Origin: CAYMJK01 sp043101635
GTDB taxonomy: Bacteria; Planctomycetota; Phycisphaerae; Phycisphaerales; UBA1924
Direction of reading: 5' to 3'
Assembly (NCBI GenBank): GCA_043101635.1
Contig: JBICIE010000315.1
Location: 1 to 19,684 of the forward strand
DNA length: 19,684 nucleotides
The position numbers and the translations under genes were made by a program. The notes under the pieces were generated by a model. It saw nothing but the letters and a program-made list of their open reading frames with translations, was not told the DNA's origin and ran no database searches. This document shows, piece after piece, positions 1 through 7,305 of this stretch; positions within the stretch are counted from its first letter, which is position 1, and each line of letters begins with the position of its first letter.

Positions 1-437
1 ACCATGACGGGCAGCAGCCCGGCCAGCAGGCCAAGCTGCACACGCCCCGCATCCAGCGCCGCCTCGCCGAGGACGAGACGGGGCGAGTCGGTCGCGACGA
101 TCACGCGGTTTCCGATGGCCCACAGCACGATCACCATCGCCACGACGGCCACCGCCGAGGCGCGGATGGCCTGCAGGTATTCGCCCCAGATGGAGCGATC
201 GCGGCGCGGCTTGTACATGCCGCTGAGCCACATCGCGTAGAGCGTGATCGGAACCGCAAACAGCAGCAGCGGCTCCTTGAAGTAGCTTTCCCAGCTCTCG
301 GGCCAGAACCGGTATCCGGGCCCGAGGGGGATCAGGAGCTTGCGCCCGAGCCACGCCAGCAGCGCCGCGCCGGCGACGACCAGGCCGTCGGAGATCGCGA
401 GCAGGAAGACGAAGAGTTGGTGTCGCTGTTTGACCAA
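1..437 (-). CDS. Membrane sugar-phosphate transferase (WcaJ/undecaprenyl-phosphate glycosylphosphotransferase type), N-terminal part
   Basis: Only the first ~145 residues lie in the window; the gene runs off at base 1. Reading from 437 gives three clear hydrophobic helices: one starting LFVFLLAISDGLVVAG, one around LLLFAVPITLYAMW, and one around AVAVVAMVIVLWAIG. A fourth begins at the edge. Between helices 2 and 3 is a basic, aromatic cytoplasmic loop (MYKPRRDRSIWGEYLQ), as in the N-terminal membrane domain of polyprenyl-phosphate sugar transferases that start exopolysaccharide or O-antigen repeat units. The catalytic C-terminal domain is not visible, so the assignment rests on topology and the loop. 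The start is uncertain. TTG at 437 has a GGACGAGG ribosome site 7 nt upstream and gives a family-like N-terminus (VKQRHQLF). GTG at 461, directly after an in-frame TAG, would add eight residues. It follows dnaJ by about 40-60 bp on the same strand and may be its last operon partner. Confidence 0.6.
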   Translation of the reverse strand, partial: MVKQRHQLFVFLLAISDGLVVAGAALLAWLGRKLLIPLGPGYRFWPESWESYFKEPLLLFAVPITLYAMWLSGMYKPRRDRSIWGEYLQAIRASAVAVVAMVIVLWAIGNRVIVATDSPRLVLGEAALDAGRVQLGLLAGLLPVM

Positions 438-499
438 TGGGCGGCCTCGTCCCGGATCCACCTACTCTGCCACGCGCCCGCCGCGCTGTCAAACCGACA

Positions 500-1456
500 T
501 CACGCGGTCCAGTGCGGCCCGGTTCGCACCGCTCCGGTTGCTTCACCGGCGGCGCGCCGCGCCTGGCGCTGCTCTTCGGTCAGCTTGCCGGGATCGGGGG
601 GCACGATCCGCACGGTCGCGTGCAGGTCGCCCGCCTTGCCGGCCGCGTCCCGGAGCCCCTTGCCCCGCAGACGCAGGCGCCGTCCCCCGGCCACACCCGG
701 TGGCACCGTGAGTTCCACCGGTCCTTCCAGTGTAGGGACCCGGACCCGGGCGCCGAGCGTGGCCTCGGCGATCGTCAGGGGCAGGTCCAGGCTCAGATCC
801 AGGGTCCACTCGCCATCGGGCCCCCGCTCACGCCGGAACACGGGGTGCCCCCCGACGCGCACCCGCAGCAGCAGATCGCGGTCTCCGACCGCGCTGCGGA
901 TTCGCAGGCGGGCGCCGTCGGCCACCGCCCGTGGGATGGTCACATCGATGGTCCGCTCCTGCCCGCCGGCGCTGAGGCGGAGCGTCTCGCGGCCCCGGGA
1001 GGCAGCGGTCTCAAAGGTGACCGTGATCTCATGCTCCAGCGGCGGCGGGGCGCCCTGGCCGCGACGTCTGGGGCCGGCGGCCGCCCGGCGCGATGCGCCG
1101 CGGGCCTGGTCGCCGAAGAAGGCGTCGAACATGGAGCCGAGGTCGTCGGGATCGAACCCGAAATCGCCGGTGTCGCCGCCGACGCTCGACCACGAGTAGT
1201 GGGCGCGACCCGGCGACTCGGGCCCGCCGCCGGCCGCGGCGCCGGCGCGGCCCCACTTGTCGTAACGCTGGCGTTTGGCCGGGTCCGAGAGGACCTCGTA
1301 GGCCTCCTGGACCTGGGCGAACTTGGCCGCGGCGTCGGCGTCCTTGCTCACATCGGGGTGATACCGCCGGGCCAGCTTGCGGTAGGCGGCCCGGATCTCC
1401 TCTGCGGTCGCCTTGCGCGAGACCCCAAGGGTCTCGTAGTAGTCACGATCGCTCAT
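500..1456 (-). CDS. DnaJ-family co-chaperone without zinc finger (CbpA/DnaJ C-domain type)
   Basis: A 318-residue J-domain protein. Residues 1-70 are a complete J domain (start MSDRDYYETLGVSRKA) with the HPD triad at 33-35, which stimulates DnaK ATPase in this family. A Gly/Ala-rich linker with Asp/Phe (about 70-150) follows, including a DPDDLGSMFDAFFG segment. Then come two beta-rich C-terminal substrate-binding domains (LEHEITVTFETAASRGRETL; TLDLSLDLPLTIAEATLG; VPPGVAGGRRLRLRGKGL). No CxxCxGxG repeats are present, so this is a type II/CbpA-like J protein and not canonical DnaJ. It starts 21 bp after the stop of the upstream CpcT-FKBP fusion and is probably co-transcribed with it. The ribosome site is weak (GGTGG close to ATG), so translational coupling is possible. 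Role: delivery of client proteins to DnaK in the cytoplasm. The precise client or DNA-binding role cannot be read from sequence. Confidence 0.9.
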   Translation of the reverse strand: MSDRDYYETLGVSRKATAEEIRAAYRKLARRYHPDVSKDADAAAKFAQVQEAYEVLSDPAKRQRYDKWGRAGAAAGGGPESPGRAHYSWSSVGGDTGDFGFDPDDLGSMFDAFFGDQARGASRRAAAGPRRRGQGAPPPLEHEITVTFETAASRGRETLRLSAGGQERTIDVTIPRAVADGARLRIRSAVGDRDLLLRVRVGGHPVFRRERGPDGEWTLDLSLDLPLTIAEATLGARVRVPTLEGPVELTVPPGVAGGRRLRLRGKGLRDAAGKAGDLHATVRIVPPDPGKLTEEQRQARRAAGEATGAVRTGPHWTA

Positions 1457-1477
1457 TGGCCACCGCGCGGGCCGGGA

Positions 1478-2605
1478 TCACCCGCCTCCATCATTGCCGC
1501 TGCCGCCACCGGCGTTGCCGCCGCCCTGATTGCCGGCCGGCTGATCGGGGGTCGGCGCCGGCTCGGTCGGCGGCTCGATCTTGAGCATCTCGACATCGAA
1601 GATCAGCGTCGAGTTGGGGGGGATGGAGCGCATCGGGCGATCGGCGTAGCCCAGTTCGGGCGGGATGATCAGCTTTCGCCGGGCCCCGGGGGCCATGTCG
1701 GCGATGGCCCGGCTCCAGCCCTCGATGAACTGGCCGGGGTAGACGAACCGGTAGGCCACGCCGCGCAGGTGCGACGAGTCGAACATTTGGCCGCTGAGCA
1801 GCCAGCCGGAGTAGTGGACGTACACGTTGGCGCCTTCGGTGGGCGTCTCGGCGTCCTCGGGCACGCTGGTCATGAAGATCTGCACCAGACCGTCGTCGTC
1901 GCGCTGCACGGTGACATCGGTCTGGAGAGGCTCCCACTCGATCCCGCTGGCGTCGCTGGTCACGCCGGCGCCGGCCACGACCGAGCCGTCGGCGCCGTAG
2001 AACGTGTCCTTGGTGACGATGCGATCGGGGCTGATCTGGAGGGAAGAGGTCATCTCGACGGCGTCGTACTCACGCGTCGGATACGGGCAGGGCGAGGCGC
2101 CGGCACAGCCCGTCGCCGCGGCGTCCATGTTCAGGTCCATGGTGGCGATGGTCGCGTCGGCGCTGATCTGATCGCCGGGGATCAGGTCCGGCGCCGCCCA
2201 CATGCCAATCAGATGCTCCCACTGGCGGTTCTCGTGCGAGCGGAATTCGAGCGTGCGCAGCCGGAGCTGATCGCCGAAGCGGTAGACCTTGAACAGCGAC
2301 TGGCGCGTGGCGGTCCAGGGGTCGCCCTCGCGTGCCGACTCGACGTAGATCACATGGCCGAGCGTCGGGGATGTGAAGGGAGCGAGATGCACGACGAGAT
2401 GGTCATCGCCCTCGGCGATCGGGCTGCTGGTGCGCCAGGACCCTGTGAGCATGTCGACCAGGCGCTGGGCCTCGGCGTCCAGAGGCTCGATCTCGACCGG
2501 CGCGGGCGCCTCGGCCTGCGCCTCGTTGGCCTGGAGCGTCTCGTTCTGGGCGAACGCCGCGCCGGAGGCCAGCAGCGGCAGGAGCGTCAGAAGGGGCCAT
2601 TTCAT
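1478..2605 (-). CDS. Exported fusion protein: CpcT/CpeT-like domain + FKBP-type peptidyl-prolyl isomerase
   Basis: A 375-residue protein with a signal peptide (MKWPLLTLLPLLASGAAFA, cleavage near residue 19). Residues about 45-205 resemble the CpcT/CpeT family: a W..G.W start (TGSWRTSSP), a QSLFKVYRF segment, a TGC...C motif, and a C-terminal DTFYGADGSVVAG strand. CpcT/CpeT proteins are known as bilin lyases in cyanobacteria but also occur in non-phototrophs with unknown roles. Residues about 255-345 are an FKBP domain: VYVHYSGWLLSGQMFDSS, FIEGWSRAIADM, IPPELGYA, SIPPNSTLIFDVEML. A Pro- then Gly-rich tail follows. The start at 2605 is preferred over ATG 2623 because it has GGAGAG 8 nt upstream and opens directly on the signal peptide. 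Inferred function: envelope PPIase/folding factor whose CpcT-like part may bind a ligand or client. It is first in a run with dnaJ and has its own promoter (2656-2683). Confidence 0.8.
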   Translation of the reverse strand: MKWPLLTLLPLLASGAAFAQNETLQANEAQAEAPAPVEIEPLDAEAQRLVDMLTGSWRTSSPIAEGDDHLVVHLAPFTSPTLGHVIYVESAREGDPWTATRQSLFKVYRFGDQLRLRTLEFRSHENRQWEHLIGMWAAPDLIPGDQISADATIATMDLNMDAAATGCAGASPCPYPTREYDAVEMTSSLQISPDRIVTKDTFYGADGSVVAGAGVTSDASGIEWEPLQTDVTVQRDDDGLVQIFMTSVPEDAETPTEGANVYVHYSGWLLSGQMFDSSHLRGVAYRFVYPGQFIEGWSRAIADMAPGARRKLIIPPELGYADRPMRSIPPNSTLIFDVEMLKIEPPTEPAPTPDQPAGNQGGGNAGGGSGNDGGG

Positions 2606-2655
2606 CTCAAAGTCTCTCCGCATAGCAAAGGAGTCGAAGTCAGGACTGCTTCACG

Positions 2656-2683
2656 AGTATAGAGGCGCTATCCGGGCTGTCCC
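2656..2683 (-). promoter_or_regulatory. Putative sigma-70-type promoter of the CpcT-FKBP/dnaJ run
   Basis: On the minus strand, GGGACA (2683-2678, four of six to TTGACA) and TATACT (2661-2656, five of six to TATAAT) are separated by 16 bp. The predicted start would be near 2649, about 44 nt upstream of the ATG at 2605. It lies in the 97-bp gap downstream of mdh, so the fusion gene need not depend on mdh transcription. Confidence 0.4.
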
Positions 2684-2702
2684 GTCGCCTCGGAGGAACG
2701 CC

Positions 2703-3659
2703 TCAGGCCAGGTCCGGGAACATCCGCTTGACCACCCCCACCAGCTCCTCGACGTGGCTGGCGGACTCGTCGAAGAGCTTCTGCTCCTCGGCAGTCAGCT
2801 TGAACTCAACGATTTTCTCGACGCCGCCGGCGCCGAGCAGGGCCGGGACCCCGACGAACAGGCCCTTGTGACCGAAGTGGCCATCGAGGTATGCCGCCGA
2901 GGGGATGATCCGCTTCTTGTCCTTGACGATGGCCTCGACCATCTGGATCGTGCCGCTGGCGGGGGCGTACCAGGCGCTGGTGCCCATGAGCTTGACGATC
3001 TCACCGCCGCCGACCTTGGCCCGCTGCACGCAGGCTTCGATCTTGTCGGCAGGGAGCAGGTCGCTGACGGGGATGCCGTGCACGCTGGTGAGGCGCGGCA
3101 GGGGGACCATGTCGTCGCCGTGGCCGCCCAGCAGCAGGGCCTGGACATCTTCGACCGAGCAGCCGATCTCCCAGGCGATGAAGGTGCTGAAGCGGGCGAC
3201 ATCGAGCGCGCCCGCCTGGCCCATGATGCGGCTGGTCGGGAAGCCCGTGGCCTTCCACGCCGTGTAGACCATGGCGTCCAGCGGGTTGCTGACCACGATC
3301 ACGATCGAATCCGGCGCGTACTCGCGGATGTTCTCGCTGACGCTGCGGACGATCTTGACGGTGGTCTCGATGAGGTCGTCGCGGCTCATGCCCGGCTTGC
3401 GGGGCAGGCCGGCGGTGACGACCACGACATCGGAGCCAGCGATGTCCTTGTAGTCGCTGGTGCCGAGCACCATGGCGTCGAAGCGTTCGATGGGCGCGCA
3501 GCAGGCGAGGTCGATGGCCTTGCCCTGCGCGGTTCCGACGCGGTCGGGAATGTCCAGCAGGACAATATCGCCAAGTTCTCTGGCGACCGCAAAGTGTGCG
3601 CAGGTGGCGCCCACGTTACCGGCGCCGATGATGCTGATCTTCGCTCGCTTCGTGCTCAT
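2703..3659 (-). CDS. mdh: Malate dehydrogenase (LDH-like type)
   Basis: A 318-residue NAD-dependent malate dehydrogenase converting malate and oxaloacetate in the TCA cycle (cytoplasm). The Rossmann GAGNVG motif is at 12-17. Substrate and catalytic residues sit where the family has them: R87 (GLPRKPGMSRDD, Arg rather than the Gln of lactate dehydrogenases), R93, N125 (VVSNPLD), D153 and R156 (GALDVARF), and catalytic H180 (GGHGDDMVP). The length is normal for the LDH-like MDH group. The ATG at 3659 is chosen because GGAGGA lies 8 nt upstream and the protein begins just before the first beta strand. The open frame continues 53 codons further upstream, but that stretch looks non-coding. It is divergent from the HAF-repeat gene and upstream of the CpcT-FKBP gene on the same strand. 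Confidence 0.95.
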   Translation of the reverse strand: MSTKRAKISIIGAGNVGATCAHFAVARELGDIVLLDIPDRVGTAQGKAIDLACCAPIERFDAMVLGTSDYKDIAGSDVVVVTAGLPRKPGMSRDDLIETTVKIVRSVSENIREYAPDSIVIVVSNPLDAMVYTAWKATGFPTSRIMGQAGALDVARFSTFIAWEIGCSVEDVQALLLGGHGDDMVPLPRLTSVHGIPVSDLLPADKIEACVQRAKVGGGEIVKLMGTSAWYAPASGTIQMVEAIVKDKKRIIPSAAYLDGHFGHKGLFVGVPALLGAGGVEKIVEFKLTAEEQKLFDESASHVEELVGVVKRMFPDLA

Positions 3660-3816
3660 CGCGATCGTCCTCCACCGTTGTCCGCCACGACGTGGGGCGG
3701 GCCGGAACAGTAGGCGACCGCGGATCGATGGAGGCTTTTTTTGAGCACTCCTGGCCCGCCTCTTTGCGATACAATGACGGGTCTGGCGGCCGAGCGCCGC
3801 CGGGATCGAGGGCGTC

Positions 3817-4770
3817 ATGCTCTACCCGCAGAACCGCCTGCTCGCAGCGAGCCTGTTCGCATGTCTCGGGGCGGCCGCCGCAGGCCGGCAACCGCAGCTC
3901 ATCGAGGTCGGGCTCCTGCCGCGGGGCACGTGGAGCGTGGGATCCGCGATCAGCGCCGACGGGACCGCCGCGGCGGGGTACTGCCGCGTCCCGAGCGGCA
4001 TCCGCGCCTTCCACTGGGCCATCGGCGGCCCGATGGTGGACCTCGGCGTGGCCAGCATGTGGGACACCGAGGTGTACGCCGGCGCGATCAGCGCCGATGG
4101 CACGGCGGTGGTCGGCCATACCCACAGCTTCCTCGTCACCGGCAGCCACGCATTCCGGTGGACCGCCGCAGAGGGCATGCGCGACCTCGGTTACCTGCCC
4201 GGCGGCGAGTGGGCGTGGGCCAATGACTGCAGCGCTGATGGCGCAATCGTGGTCGGCGGCTGCGAAACGCCCGATGGCGATCGGGCGTTCCGGTGGACAG
4301 CCAGCGGCGGCCTGGAGAGCCTTGGCACGCTGCCCGGCGGCGCCAGTTCGTCCGCGGCGGCCGTGACGCCTGACGGCATGGTCATCACAGGACTGAGCGA
4401 CTCGGCGGACGGGTTCCAGGTGTTCCGCTGGACTGCGCCCGCCGGCATGGAAGGGCTCGGCAGGTTGCCCGGCGAAGTCATGGCCGCGGGCAGCGACATC
4501 AGCGCCACCGGTGAGGTCATCGTCGGCACGAGCGGAGACTTCGGCGGTCCAAGCCGGGCGATCGTGTGGACGCGGGACGAGGGTCTGCGTGAACTCGGCA
4601 TTCTGCCGGGCTATTCGAGATCCCAGGCGCGAGCCATCAGCGGGGACGGGCGGATCATCGCGGGCTTCAGCGCACGGGGCGACTTCCATACGGGGACCAT
4701 GTGGCTGCCGCTGCTCGGCATGGTGGACGCCAACGAATACCTGGCATCGGCCGGCGTCGACCGCACGTAG
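3817..4770 (+). CDS. Exported HAF-repeat (beta-propeller-like) protein, N-terminal part of a frameshifted gene
   Basis: 317 residues to a TAG stop at 4768-4770. Residues 1-22 form a signal peptide (RLLAASLFACLGAAAA). Six ~45-residue repeats follow, each with an [AD]IS.DG..xVG turn, an AFRWT-like strand and a DLG.LPGG closing turn; these are HAF repeats found in bacterial surface and exported proteins. A seventh repeat (DLSFDGSALIGFG) and an EF-hand tail lie immediately downstream in the third frame (see 4771-5042). This reading frame is therefore the front of a gene that would be about 408 residues if intact. The start has GAGGG only 4 nt upstream; a TACAAT -10-like box sits at 3770-3775 without a convincing -35. 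It is divergent from mdh. Function unknown; probably a secreted or cell-surface protein. Confidence 0.8.
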   Translation: MLYPQNRLLAASLFACLGAAAAGRQPQLIEVGLLPRGTWSVGSAISADGTAAAGYCRVPSGIRAFHWAIGGPMVDLGVASMWDTEVYAGAISADGTAVVGHTHSFLVTGSHAFRWTAAEGMRDLGYLPGGEWAWANDCSADGAIVVGGCETPDGDRAFRWTASGGLESLGTLPGGASSSAAAVTPDGMVITGLSDSADGFQVFRWTAPAGMEGLGRLPGEVMAAGSDISATGEVIVGTSGDFGGPSRAIVWTRDEGLRELGILPGYSRSQARAISGDGRIIAGFSARGDFHTGTMWLPLLGMVDANEYLASAGVDRT

Positions 4771-5042
4771 GGGGCATCGGTGATTTGTCGTTCGACGGTT
4801 CGGCGCTGATCGGCTTCGGGACGTACCTCGGCGAAGACCGCTCGTTCGTGATCGTCGGGCTGCCGACGGGCGCATGCCGGCCGGATCTCGATGGCGATGG
4901 CGAATTGACGCTGTTCGACTTCCTGGCGTTCCAGAACCTCTTCGCCGAAGGCGACCTGCGCGCGGATTTCGATGGCGACGGCGTGTTGACGCTCTTCGAC
5001 TTCCTCGCCTTTCAGACGGCCTTCGGCGAGGGCTGCCCGTAG
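4771..5042 (+). pseudogene. C-terminal part of the frameshifted HAF-repeat gene: seventh repeat and paired EF-hand/dockerin-like tail
   Basis: Open in the frame of base 4770 up to the TAG at 5040-5042. It encodes a last HAF repeat (DLSFDGSALIGFGTYLG, then DRSFVIVGL) and a tail with two near-identical calcium-loop motifs: DLDGDGELTLFDFLAFQ and DFDGDGVLTLFDFLAFQ, ending GEGCP. Such dockerin-like tails close many exported proteins of Phycisphaerae (recalled, not searched) and may serve in surface attachment. An ATG at 4701 opens this frame but lies within the coding part of the upstream frame and has no family meaning, so I read this as the tail of the same gene. The lesion lies around 4755-4780. 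It is either a real mutation or an assembly error. Confidence 0.7.
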
Positions 5043-5059
5043 CGGCGCGCTTGCGCGGA

Positions 5060-5944
5060 TCAGGGCTCGGGATCGGACGGCTCCTGCGCCGGCTTCTGCT
5101 GCGCATCGGGCGCCGGCGCCCCCGCGACCGTCAGGCGCACCGGGTGGCCGAACCACGGGTGGCTGCCATCCGGCGCCGGCCGACCGTACTTGTCCTCCAG
5201 CACCGCCGCGACATCCGCCATCGAGCCATCGGCGGCGACCCAGCCGTGGTCGATATCCGGGAAGTCCACCACACAGTTGGCGCACTTCTTGTCGCTGCGG
5301 AACCGGATCGGGCACCAGAAGCTCTCGACATTCCGCAGCATCTCGGAGCCCAGCGACCATACGCCGGTCATCCAGTCGCAGTACAGGCACCAGATGCGGT
5401 CGTGGCCGACGAGGCCATCGAACTTGTGGCGCGAGCAGTTGACCCACTCGGCGGCGTCGTACTTCGGCAGGCGCACCAGCCACGTCAGCGGCGGATAGAC
5501 CGTGTACTGCGCCATGCGGATCAGCCAGAACAGCGGCACGGCGCCGGCGGTGATCCACACGGCCGTGAAGTTGCGCACCGGCCCCACCTTCCGGTTCAGC
5601 GTGGTGACGATCCGGGGTCCCCGCCGGGCCTCAGGCTGCGCAAGCTCGTGGGCGATGGTCCACAGCGTCACGCCCACCACCTGCCCGATGACGCCGGCGA
5701 CCAGGCCCAGCGCCGCGCCGCGCCAGAACCCGCCGCCAAGCTGCATGTTGCCCCCGACCGCCGCGCCGACGATCATCGGCGCCGCCGTGAAGTAGGTGAT
5801 CAGCAGGTCCAGCAGCGGCGCCCGGGCGCACGCGTCGGTGATGCGCCGGCCGGCCCGGCCCATTCGCCCCAGAAGATGGAGCACGCCGGCGCCGAGCAAG
5901 AGCGCCGCGACCGTGATCCCCGCGATGATCAGGAGAACGAGCAT
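5060..5944 (-). CDS. Uncharacterised membrane protein with a C-terminal cysteine cluster
   Basis: 294 residues; I do not recognise the family. Hydrophobic segments lie at about 2-25, 44-66, 76-98 and 128-156, giving a four-helix membrane part. After residue 160 comes a soluble domain rich in Trp, Cys and His. C170, C186, C189, C211, C221 and C224 form two CxxC pairs plus two single Cys, with H173 and H181 nearby. The spacing suggests a metal site (zinc or iron-sulfur) or disulfides, but no known signature fits. The tail is Pro/Ala/Gln-rich. It starts 9 bp after the stop of the alpha/beta-hydrolase lipoprotein gene, so the two are probably co-transcribed. It converges with the HAF gene, 17 bp apart. 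Confidence 0.7.
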   Translation of the reverse strand: MLVLLIIAGITVAALLLGAGVLHLLGRMGRAGRRITDACARAPLLDLLITYFTAAPMIVGAAVGGNMQLGGGFWRGAALGLVAGVIGQVVGVTLWTIAHELAQPEARRGPRIVTTLNRKVGPVRNFTAVWITAGAVPLFWLIRMAQYTVYPPLTWLVRLPKYDAAEWVNCSRHKFDGLVGHDRIWCLYCDWMTGVWSLGSEMLRNVESFWCPIRFRSDKKCANCVVDFPDIDHGWVAADGSMADVAAVLEDKYGRPAPDGSHPWFGHPVRLTVAGAPAPDAQQKPAQEPSDPEP

Positions 5945-5953
5945 GGCGCCATC

Positions 5954-7225
5954 CTATCTGGCGCCGGCGTCCTGCATCGCCGCGCTGTCCAGCCACGATG
6001 CGATGGACTCGGCGTAGGCGGGCAGCCGCCAGAACAGCAGTGAATGGCCGAGCCAGAAGGTCCACCGTTCCGGGCGGCCCAGGCGCTCATAGAGGATCCG
6101 CCCGGCGCTGGCGGGCACGACCTGGTCCAGGGCGGCGTGCAGCATCAGCGTGGGCGTGCCGGCCAGCGCGGGGGCGGTGTGATAGGGGTCAAGCGTCGAC
6201 GCTTCGAGGTACTTGCTGGAAAGCTCATCAAGCTCCTCACGCCGCAGCTCGCGCGGCTGAAACCCGTCCTCCACCGGATCGAGCGCGCCGAAGCCGACGC
6301 CGGCGTTGGTCAGCCCGTTGGTCTGGCTGATGCGGAGGATGTCCACGCCGCCGCCGACCAACGCCACCGCGCGGACCCGCTCGCCGAGGCCGGCGGCGAT
6401 GGTCGGCCCGCAGATCGCTCCGGCGCTGAAGCCGGCCACGCAGACGCGATCGGTCGGAACGTCCGGAGAAGCCTTCTCCAGGTACGACAGCGCCGCCTCG
6501 ATCGCGTAGGTCCATTCTGCGAGGCGCTGGTCGAAGCGCTCGGCGAAGTCGGCCCCGGCGTGGCTCCAGTCGCGGTCGGTCCGCAGCATGGTCAGTTGCC
6601 CCGACCATGCCATCCACGGGAAGTCCGATTCGATCACCGCCCAGCCGCGCCGGCGCATGGCTTCGATGACCGGCCGCTCGTAGCGGTCGCCCCCGAGGCT
6701 GTGCAGCCAGACAACGTAGCCGCGCGCCGGGCTCGTCAGCGGCGGCAGAATATCGAGTTCGAGGCCCAACAGCGGGTCGTTGCGCGCCATCTCCGCGGCG
6801 CGCGCCAGACTCACCGGGCCGGCGGTCCCGGCCTCGCGCCGGCGTCCGTACCGGACCATCTGCTCCAGCGTCCAGGAGGAGATGAAGCGCAGCGTCTGAC
6901 GCTCGAGACCGGCCGGCTGGTCCACCGGCTCGACCTCACGGATCACGCCGCGCCCGTGCGGGGCGGCTCCGACGATGCGGACGGTGACTTCCATCGTCCC
7001 CTGGACCGGAGCGCCTTCGATCATCACCACGCTTCTTCGGATCGCCGTCGCGATGCGCTCCCGGTCGTCGACCAGCGGCGCGACCAGGTCCGGGTCCCGG
7101 GCGGGCCACGCCGCCTCCGAGACCTGCTCGACAGCGGCGCCCCGGGCGGCGTCCGGCGCTGTCCGCACTGCGCAGCCAGCGAGGGCCGCGGCCAGCGCCA
7201 GCGTCAGGCAGAGCGTTCGAAGCAC
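5954..7225 (-). CDS. Alpha/beta-hydrolase lipoprotein (putative esterase/peptidase-like)
   Basis: 423 residues. The N-terminus is a lipoprotein signal (TLALAAALAGC, lipid-anchored Cys18). The C-terminal half is an alpha/beta hydrolase: the nucleophile elbow GFSAG has Ser267 after a beta strand (DRVCVA), the acid is probably Asp367 (LHAALDQVVPA), and the base is His394 (LGHS). The segment YVVWLHSLGG at about residue 170 resembles the oxyanion-side strand. The preceding ~150 residues show no known domain. GTG 7225 is preferred because GGAGG lies just upstream (4-nt spacing) and the signal peptide starts there; the frame stays open far upstream but overlaps the neighbouring gene. Likely role: hydrolysis of an ester or amide substrate at the envelope; the substrate is unknown. 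The cysteine-cluster membrane gene follows by 9 bp. Confidence 0.8.
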   Translation of the reverse strand: MLRTLCLTLALAAALAGCAVRTAPDAARGAAVEQVSEAAWPARDPDLVAPLVDDRERIATAIRRSVVMIEGAPVQGTMEVTVRIVGAAPHGRGVIREVEPVDQPAGLERQTLRFISSWTLEQMVRYGRRREAGTAGPVSLARAAEMARNDPLLGLELDILPPLTSPARGYVVWLHSLGGDRYERPVIEAMRRRGWAVIESDFPWMAWSGQLTMLRTDRDWSHAGADFAERFDQRLAEWTYAIEAALSYLEKASPDVPTDRVCVAGFSAGAICGPTIAAGLGERVRAVALVGGGVDILRISQTNGLTNAGVGFGALDPVEDGFQPRELRREELDELSSKYLEASTLDPYHTAPALAGTPTLMLHAALDQVVPASAGRILYERLGRPERWTFWLGHSLLFWRLPAYAESIASWLDSAAMQDAGAR

Positions 7226-7305
7226 GCTTCCTCCATCCCGCCGATCTCGCGTCGGCAACCAATGAAACTGTACCGCGATCGGCCCGGCCGCCGGCTCATC
7301 AGGGG

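Noticed and set aside
437..2662. Very long open frame on the plus strand opposite the DnaJ and CpcT-FKBP genes
   Set aside because: Its product is a low-complexity Gly/Ala/Arg/His chain without domains, and it lies opposite well-recognised genes. High third-position GC leaves antisense frames open.
3741..3775. Promoter TTGAGC / TACAAT for the HAF gene
   Set aside because: The two hexamers are 23 bp apart, too far for a standard sigma-70 promoter. Only the -10-like box is worth noting.
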